From positions 1 through 64,000 of the forward strand of contig VCJN01001789.1 in assembly GCA_006384855.1 (NCBI GenBank): a stretch of 64,000 nucleotides of DNA, read 5' to 3'. Origin of the DNA: Tetraselmis striata. Taxonomy: Eukaryota > Chlorophyta > Chlorodendrophyceae > Chlorodendrales > Chlorodendraceae. This document shows, piece after piece, positions 57,353 to 64,000 of this stretch. The position numbers and the translations under genes are program-made. The notes below the pieces were generated by a model. That model was given only the letters and a program-made list of their open reading frames with translations. It did not search any database and had not been told where the DNA came from. The number at the start of each line of letters is the position of its first letter. Within the stretch, counting starts at the first letter, position 1.

Positions 57353-59234
57353 CAGGGAGGAAATGGATGGCTACTCACATGATGCCGCGGAGATGAGATG
57401 GACACAACCCCATCCGCCTTGGCTCATCAGTGATAAACCGCAGAACATAAACACGGATACACCAGTACATTCAATCGGCCTCACGGGTCCAAAGAAGCAA
57501 TGAATGGGTTTGCAGCAATGCGTCGGAGTGTTCGTTTATTATTCGCAATACATGCTGATGATGCATTTCATGATGAATGTATAGTTGTGTCACTCTTCAC
57601 GGGGGGGGGGGGTGGGGGCGGTGGCAAAAAAGATAGATAAAATACACCGCGGAACCCAAAGCGTGGCTGCTGCGGTACATTCCTCACGCTGCTGTCATTG
57701 GGAGTCCCGTCTTTGGAACACAATACGGAACCGCTGGCGAAATGAAGGTAGTGATGAGGCTGGCATATGAGCGGGAATTCACCAGGAAGCCCATCGCCAT
57801 TTCCCAATCAATGTGTTCCTTGTGAAAACAATAAGTGTCGTAATAAGAACCGGCCAACACGTTGCCTCATACATACGCACATTACCAAAGGGGCAACTCG
57901 TAGCTGAAGCAAAGACTCGTTTTCGTCAACACACAATGAACCGTTCACGCCGGGTTTCATGAGCAGGCTCAGTCCACGAACCGGAGCATGCAAGTGATAA
58001 GGCGGTGACGAATGAGGCAGTGGACCAAGGGCTATGCCAGACCTACGACAGGTGCCGGGCCAACTCGAGACCCTCCGTGATTGAATGGCGGTGCCAAACT
58101 TAGTTGTCAGTAACACGTACAAAACCCGTGTAAGCAATATCGGCCCGGCGTGTCCCGGGTTTACCTGGTCGACGCATTAGCCCTTCGGAGTTCGAATGAG
58201 GCAATGGGCTACGACGGGCTATGCCAGACCTACGACTGCAGTTGGCGCAAGACGTCAAGTGCCGGGGCGGCTTCGGCCGACGTCCCGGGGCTTTCAAAGG
58301 GAGGTAGGCAGGGACGAGGATTTACCCGGTCTGCTGGGTTTACCCGGTTGATGCGTTAGCCCTTCGGGGATCGACTGAGGCAATGGTCTACAGGCCATGC
58401 CAGACCTACGACTGCAGTTGGCACAAGAGGTCAAGTGCTGGGGCGGCTTCGGCCGACGTCCCGGGGCGAACTTTACTCTCACTTAAGACAATGACGGAAG
58501 CTGCGGTGTCGGTGCGGGCTCACAGCCGTCGGTTCCGCCGCTGTTCTGATGGCCGACTCGCCCGCCGCCCCAAAACTCCCCTCCCCCACTGCGACGAGGC
58601 GCTCCGCACCCGCACCCGCGCCGGCACCGCGGAGACAGCGGCAGCCGCGGTGCCGTGCCGTTATGACACCCTACAGCAATGTGGGCGTGTACTGTGTGGC
58701 CTATTCCGGGTCGCAGGGTCGGGACACGCCCGAACAGGCCAATTCGGGGCGTGCGGGGCTATGCGCCTTAACTCCGGTGCAAAATGGCCTCTAAACCCTC
58801 TAAGGGTGCCGCATGCCGGGTGCCAGATCCAGGGTGTGGACGGCGGGTCCGGCCAGACCCACACGTGGACGTGCTGATGGTGGATGGTCACGTACGTATG
58901 ATCCGGGTGCTTTTCGCGGTCATGACAGGGCGCGGGCATACGTGCCATCTTGAGGCTTCCCAAGGCCGTGGGGCGCGGCGCGGAGTCGCGTCTAGAGCAA
59001 CCAAACAATTAACTAAGTACTGCTCCGGGGTAGGGTCCGGGGAGGTGGTGGTGGTGATGGGAGGGAAGGGGGGGGGGGGGGAGGGCTGTGGAGAGGTTTG
59101 GCCGCAAACCCACGACAGGCGCCTGTCGTCTCGTGACACAGTTTCTCCACCCTCCTGCTACTGTGCCCTCAAAGTCATCCGATGTGGGGACAGACAACCG
59201 GGGGGGGGGGGGGGGGGGGGGGGGGGTGGCGCAC
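57353..59234. other. Repeat-containing spacer downstream of the Nudix gene
   Basis: No independent gene was recognised. It holds the short interspersed repeats at 57975-58482, G-runs at 57601-57611 and 59070-59083, and presumably the last exon(s) and 3' untranslated region of the minus-strand Nudix gene. Confidence 0.4.
58137..58482 (+). repeat. Tandem pair of the short interspersed repeat (copies 2 and 3)
   Basis: Units at 58137-58285 and 58325-58482 share the blocks listed for 45876-46046. A shorter related piece at 58003-58060 (GCAGTGGACCAAGGGCTATG, CCAGACCTACGAC) precedes them. The second unit ends GGGGCGAACTTTACT like copy 1. Confidence 0.75.
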
Positions 59235-61646
59235 TGGTGTTGCTCCGACGGCCCCGTGCCCAGGAGCTCCTTCATCGTGAACCAGGCCAGCGCCGACGTG
59301 CTCTGGCCGCCCCAGCACGAGTTGCCCTGCGCGATCCAGAGCGCAAAGCGGAGCGGCAGGTCCAGGTAGCCCTGCGGGAAGGGGGTTGGCGGGGCGGGGG
59401 GGGGGGGGGGGGGGGGGGGGGTCGCTCAGGGGGTCGTCGTGCTTGCAGGACCGGCGATGGCCTGGGCGCCGGAGGGGGGAGACTTGCGGCAGCATCCGCA
59501 GGATCGCCTCAGAACAGATGGGACTGCCCACAGCACGCGCTGCCACCCATCGGCCATGCACGGCGCGCCTGTCTCCGCTTCCCACCGGTTCCTTGGATGT
59601 TCGTGTACCATTCCACATTTGGTCGTCGATGAAGCCCCGAAACAGAACTGGTAGCAAGTACCGATGATCGCACCCCATCGCCATCGGCATCGCATGCCTG
59701 TACACATCCATCGATCACACCGGGATGATCGCCATCGCCATCGCCACCGCCGCCATCCGCATCACCACCCGCACGTCGCGTCCTACTAGCGCCATCAACC
59801 CCACCCTGACGAGCATGAGCACCACGGCCACCATCACCGGCCAGCACCGACATCACATCCACCACCGGAATCGCCACGGGCACCCGCATCCATCCGCACG
59901 TACACGGCCGCGACAATGATCGGCATCACCACCGCGACGGCCACCATCCACGCCACTAACACGAGCACGGGCATGCGTGTCGGCACAACGTCAGTCAGCA
60001 CAACTGCAATCGCTGCCATCCGCAGAGACAATCACCGCCGTTGTCATGCTTGCTATGCTCCTTCGAATCCAAGCGCTGATCCGACACACACACACACACA
60101 CCCGCTGCCGCTGATGTCGTGTTCACCTTGCTGTCGGGGGCAATTGCACCAATGCAGTCCTTCGACAAAGGGAACGAGGGCACAAAGGGGCGGGCACATG
60201 CGAGGGTGCGGCATCCGGAGCTGATGGGAGTGCCTCCCCTGGCAAGTTGGTACCCCCATGCGCACACAATGCCGGAGGGGGGGGGGGGGGGGGGGACGGG
60301 GGGCTGGCCGCGTACCTGCAGCCGCGCCACGTACACCACGTACAGCCCGTTGGGCTCCCACACCGCGCAGGGGAAGGGGCCGCCGGGGCCAACCACCAGC
60401 CCGCCTGTCTCCTCGTACAGCTCCCGCTTTGCCGTCTCCTCCGGCTTGCTGCGGTCGATCAAGCTGCGCTTCCCCCCTACGCTCAGCCACCGCCCACATC
60501 ATTCGTCTGCGGAGGGCCTCCAGTGTTGCAACGCACAGGTGGTAGCAATCAGGCAACCCTGATAGGAATGTGTGCGCCCTAGGCATGTCGTAGTGGGGAG
60601 GAGAAAGGGACGGGGGGAGGAGGACGCCGCACCGAGGACGTTCCACAGCTCCCCGCGCTTGCTCTTCTGCAAGCTGAACAGCAGCACCATCTTCCCGTCC
60701 GGCCGAAAGTCGTACATCAGAACTCCTGCATGCCCCATGGCGCCGGAGCAGGGCCCGCCATTATTGAGCAGACCCGCGTCTGTCCTGCCCTCGCAGCTCT
60801 CCTACCCTCGCAGCCTGACCAGTGCCCCCCCCCCCCCCCCCCCCGGTCCCCACCTGCGGCGCGGTACGCCAGGCACTCCGACAGCTTGGGCTTGTCGCGG
60901 ACGTAAGGTGCGCGGCTGTAGCGCAGCGTGGGCGGTGGCGGCGCGCTGCGCGAGGGCGCCCGCATTGCCGCCAGCTCGCGCTCCACGGCGATGCGCACCG
61001 TGCGGCCTCGCCCCACCGCCTCGCCCGCCACCGCCGCCGCGGCCGCCTTGGCTTTGGCGCGGTGGCCCTGCGCGTCTCCCTCACCTCCCCACTGCGGGCG
61101 GCTCCGCTTGCCGCCCTTGGCTGCCCCGCCGCTTGGACCGCCACCGCCGGCTTCCACCTCCGCGCTCGCCGGCTGCTGTTGATCCGGCGCCGGCTTGGCC
61201 CCATTGCCGTTCGCCCCGGCCTTGGCAGTGTTCCCAGAGCCGGTGCTCTTACCCTTCGTCTTTCTCTTCGTGTTGGCCGAGGTCGTGCCCCGACTCTTCG
61301 CCGTTGCCTTCCCCCGCGCCTTATGGCTTCCCGGCGCTTGCCCCGTCCCCTTCCCTCTCGGTGCGTCCTTTGGCCTGCTCCCCCCGCCGCTCCCCTGCCG
61401 CTTCTGCCCCGCAACCTCAGCCGTCACCATCAGCACGGCGGTCCTCAGCGCACCATGCCTCATGGACGGAAACGGAGGCAGCAGCCCAGCGGCGCCCGGC
61501 ATCGGGACGGCGCGTCGACGATGGGGCTGTCTTGCGGGTCTCGGCGGAGAGGGATGGCTGACGGGGTGGCTGCGGGTATGGCCCCTCTCGCGCTCGCTAG
61601 GACAGCCGACAGCCGCCCGCCATGCCGCCGCCGCCGGAGCAGCCAT
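59235..61646 (-). CDS. Nudix-type hydrolase with a long disordered N-terminus (3' end not resolved)
   Basis: Minus-strand exons 61646-60854, 60725-60633, 60476-60316 and 59371-59235 join in phase. The first about 240 residues are Ala/Gly/Lys/Pro-rich and disordered (KGTGQAPGSHKARGKATAKS and similar), possibly a targeting or RNA-binding region. The Nudix fold begins at AGVLMYDFRPDGKMVLLFSL, QKSKRGELWNVLGGGKR; the Nudix box is KPEETAKRELYEETGGLV. In the box the REUxEExG part is intact, but the glutamate of GX5E is not at its normal position. The fold continues with AVWEPNGLYVVYVARLQ. Exon 4, after a 944-bp intron, gives YLDLPLRFALWIAQGN then STSALAWFTMKELLG, fitting the usual Nudix C-terminal strand and helix. 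The final exon is not resolved. Substrate unknown. The start codon could also be one of the later Met codons, such as that at MRHGALRTAVLM. Confidence 0.7.
59725..60103. repeat. Low-complexity ATCGCCATC-type tract and AC microsatellite in Nudix intron 3
   Basis: 59725-59990 is a diffuse array of ATC/CACC/GCC triplets (GCCATCGCCATCGCCACC), and 60090-60103 is an (AC)n tract. Both lie in the predicted 944-bp intron, so open frames across them are unlikely to be real. Confidence 0.6.
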
Positions 61647-62355
61647 CTGTCGCCGCGCACCGCGCTCTCGGCGCGCAGGCCAGCCTCCTCGATGGTAGCG
61701 GTCCGCAGGGGGTGTGCTGACGGTGGAGCGGGCAGGCTCCGGCTGCTGCTCTGCGCCGCGCCGGTCGCTGGTGAGTGATGGTCACGCCAATGCTCTGCTC
61801 TCCGCTGTGCTGGCGTGCGACGCCGGGCAACTCGCCGCCAATGTCTGGATAAGGGTACAGGTACCAGCCACGTGTAATTATTTGCGACATCGGATTGTAC
61901 AGCGAGTCCCTGTTATGTGGGATGCTGATAGTCGCTACCTACCTATACCGGTTAAAAAATATTTCAAAGGATTAGTCGCTATAGCTCCGCGGTATGGCCG
62001 CAATAAACATGCACACACACAGCACAGACATACATTTGTATACCTGCTGTAGATAGAAACATAAGAGTGAAAACCAGTGAAAAAAGCGCCAGCGACTATG
62101 TAAGGATTACTGGTTTCCTGGTCGCGTAGCTCGAGTGTCGTAGTGCTGTCCGACTGTCCGGTCCGGCATGCCACATCCCCGGACCGCGAAGCTTATTATT
62201 CAAGGCTTTATTGTTCCACTGTACAGCCACCTTTCCTCGGGCATCGTTAGCTCCCGGTGCCATAGCATACTCTTACCCCGCCGCAACGACCACACTCACT
62301 GCCCATCCTCACAGCGGAGGCAGGCGTTTGACCTGTACGGCCGGGAGCAGCTGAA
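61647..62355. promoter_or_regulatory. Divergent intergenic region between the Nudix and thioredoxin genes
   Basis: The two genes start on opposite strands about 0.7 kb apart, so this region should contain both promoters. No clear TATA or core element was identified. TAGTCGCTA-type motifs occur at 61931, 61973 and 62092, with GGATTAC at 62105, which suggests that part of it is repeat-derived. Confidence 0.4.
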
Positions 62356-63470
62356 ATGTCGTTCCAGGTGCGCCGCTATATAACACCGCCCTCCCGCCTC
62401 CGGCTCTCCCTCGCCCTTAGGCTCACCCTAGCTGCTGCCTACAGCACATGCCGCACTCTGCGCCTGAGCCTGCAGCTTCCCCGCGCGACCGTCCGGGATC
62501 GAGCGTTGTAGTTGTGGCCGACGGAGCGCACGTGCCTCGGGCGATGCAATGCGCTCTGTGGGCGCGCTCGTCTCGCATGCGGCGATGGCCCGATCCCTCG
62601 CGGGTGCCCGGACGGCAGTCGCCGACGCCTGGACCCGAGTCCAACCACACGCCCCTCACTGAGGAACAGCCTCCGGCTAATTTGAGATCCCTGTCCCTGG
62701 TAGGTCGACTTGCAGTCCACGGATGACTGGAACAATGAGATCGTAAATACGCCAGGCCTGCTGCAAGGTGAGAGGGCGAGACAGAGCCCCCCCCCCCTCC
62801 CCCCTCAATGATGCTGACACCACTATCATCATACGTACACGCTCGCATCCTCATTGGCACTGCTTCCCAGCATGCAGAGAGTTCCCCCTCCAGTCAGACC
62901 GCGACCACTGAGACACTGCACTGCACTGCGAATGGGCAGCCGCTCAGCCCCCCCCCCCCCCCCCCCCCCCCGAACACACACACCACTCGGGCCATCACTG
63001 ACCATCACTCTCCGGCCCCCACTCAGTGGTGGAGATGTACCAGGAGTGGAGCGGCCCCTGTAAGGCCATCCAGAGCACGTTCAAGCGCATCTACTTCGAC
63101 AACAGCGACGCGCCGCTGAAGTTTTACACCGCCTGCGTTGGCAAGATCCCCGGGCTGGAGCAGTACAAAGGCAGCAGTGAGCCGGTGTTTTGCTTCTACA
63201 AGGCGAGCTTCACCCCCCCCCCCCCCCCCCCCCTACTTGATAAGAAGGTCATCATACGCGCACATTTCAGCACCGGCATGTTCGCACGTTATTGACCTAC
63301 GAGCCTCCTCCCCCCCCCCCCCCCTTGCCCCGCCTGCCATGGCTATGTTCCGTGATGTGGGGACTGAGAAGAGAACTGCGCCACAGGACGGGGCCGAGCT
63401 GGGCAAGATCACGGGCGTGAAGGCGCCCGAGCTCCAGAAAAAGATCCTGAGCTTGTTAGAGGACATTTAG
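62356..63470 (+). CDS. Thioredoxin-fold protein related to outer-arm dynein light chains / NME8-9 Trx domain
   Basis: Exons 62356-62367, 62704-62767, 63027-63202 and 63387-63470 join in phase to 111 residues. The first exon is 12 nt (MSFQ). The fold is complete: DLQSTDDWNNEIVNTPGLLQ, VVEMYQEWSGPCKAIQSTFK, PLKFYTACVGKIPGLEQYKG, EPVFCFYKDGAELGKITGVK, APELQKKILSLLEDI. The pattern of VVxxYxxWxGPC and EPxFxFYKxG resembles the flagellar outer-dynein-arm thioredoxin light chains and the Trx domain of NME8/NME9. The active site is WSGPC instead of WCGPC, so the nucleophilic cysteine is lost and disulfide reduction is unlikely; a structural or docking role is plausible. Intron 3 uses a GC donor (63203), supported by phase and by the family sequence YKDG. 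Introns 2 and 3 run into C-tracts. Confidence 0.85.
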
Positions 63471-64000
63471 GCGGTGCGTGTGGACGAGCAGAGCAGAGGG
63501 GGGGAGAAGGAGGGCGGCCCGGGGGGGGGGGGGGGGGGGTGGGGGGGGGCTGTGGGTCATGCGCTCACTGCGATTGTCGGCTGTAATGCACCAAAAGGTA
63601 GCACACGAAAGGTTGACAGTACCCCCAGTGTGTGGGTGGTGCAATCGAGCGAAATCATCCGCAAGAACCGGAGGCTCGGCCGAGTTTGCGGAAGCATGCG
63701 ACCCGCGGTTTTGCCATGGCCTCCACTCGCACGGAACGGGCGGCGGAGAATCCACTCCATTTGTCGAGAATGGATACTCGCCATGCTGGAGGGCGGTGTC
63801 AGGACACCGTTGACGCTCTGGGCATGTGTGTGCCCAAGAGATGGATGGCGTGGTTCAGCGGAGTCCGGCCGTGTGCGCACCACATACAGAATGGGAGTGA
63901 GCCCACGGCTTTGGTCCCGGACGTAGGGCTCTCCCTTAGGGACGGTGTCCACGCCTTGGCGTCATGCTATGAATTACATGGGTTGATATTAAGTCGCCCC
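63471..64000. other. Right-end spacer
   Basis: A G-run of about 27 nt (63523-63549) follows the thioredoxin stop. Beyond it open frames exist on both strands (for example 63952-63557 minus), but none has a recognisable family or splice-supported structure. Confidence 0.4.

Larger units (their letters stand above)
56706..57375. repeat. Direct repeats bounding a 620-bp repeat-filled segment
   Basis: AATATATCCAAATAAAAAGACATC...GGGAGGAAATGGATGG (56706-56751) recurs as AATACATCCAAAGGAAACGACATAGCAGGGAGGAAATGGATGG (57328-57370). Between them lie a SINE-like copy and a DIRS gag-like fragment. The arrangement fits a composite insertion or a duplication. Confidence 0.65.

Noticed and set aside
58784-59632. 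282-codon plus-strand open frame with G-run-derived glycine tracts
   Set aside because: It crosses three homopolymer runs and is opposite Nudix exon 4; no family signature.
59725-59990. Open frame rich in Ile, Thr, Ala and His across an ATCGCCATC tract
   Set aside because: Low-complexity triplet repetition inside a predicted intron; open in several frames and without homology.
60572-61778. Two plus-strand open frames of more than 300 codons
   Set aside because: They lie opposite the long first exon of the Nudix gene and have shadow-type composition.

Overview
The window is nuclear DNA of a eukaryote, most likely a flagellated chlorophyte green alga (Chlorophyceae/Volvocales-like). The genes are GC-rich and intron-dense, with GT-AG and some GC-AG introns. 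They include a plastid-lumen PsbP-like protein, an XAP5/XCT nuclear factor and a MiaB-type tRNA thiolase. Two axonemal-type proteins, a roadblock dynein light chain and a thioredoxin resembling outer-arm dynein light chains, point to a cell with flagella. Intergenic DNA is less GC-rich and full of repeats. More than thirty G or C homopolymer runs of about 10-30 nt are scattered through introns and spacers.

Layout: 1-1.1 kb holds a dispersed repeat copy; 1.16-1.87 kb is a PsbP-like gene with an apparent frameshift; 2-5.7 kb is spacer with an old direct duplication. A 679-aa protein I cannot identify lies on the minus strand at 6.0-9.3 kb. From 10.5 to 24.2 kb is a transposon-rich block: two related TIR elements with TWA target duplications (PIF/Harbinger-like), a GGAATTCC palindrome cluster, a degenerate hAT transposase, and a DIRS-like remnant (gag-like and tyrosine recombinase regions) with direct repeats. 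XCT (10 exons) is at 24.7-28.0 kb. Two 1.34-kb TA-flanked elements in opposite orientation (29.2-30.6 and 34.5-35.9 kb) bracket the MiaB gene (31.0-34.2 kb). Then come a J-domain membrane protein (36.9-38.0 kb), a roadblock dynein light chain (minus, 39.8-40.5 kb) and a U-box/TRAF-like membrane E3 candidate (41.9-43.1 kb). A second repeat block (44-51 kb) holds degenerate coding remains, tRNA-related short repeats, a foldback element and its derivatives. A GT92-like glycosyltransferase (52.4-54.0 kb) is followed by spacer, an orphan poly-lysine exon and more repeats. At the right end a Nudix-type gene (minus, 59.2-61.6 kb) and a thioredoxin-like gene (plus, 62.4-63.5 kb) are divergently arranged.

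The genes are independent eukaryotic units, not an operon. I found no virus, CRISPR array or bacterial-type system. The most informative structures are mobile elements: one insertion can be dated against an empty-site paralogue within the same window. A recurrent pattern places a C-tract directly downstream of many 5' splice sites. Exon boundaries were deduced by hand from splice dinucleotides, reading-phase continuity and family homology; functions rest on recognised motifs, not on searches.
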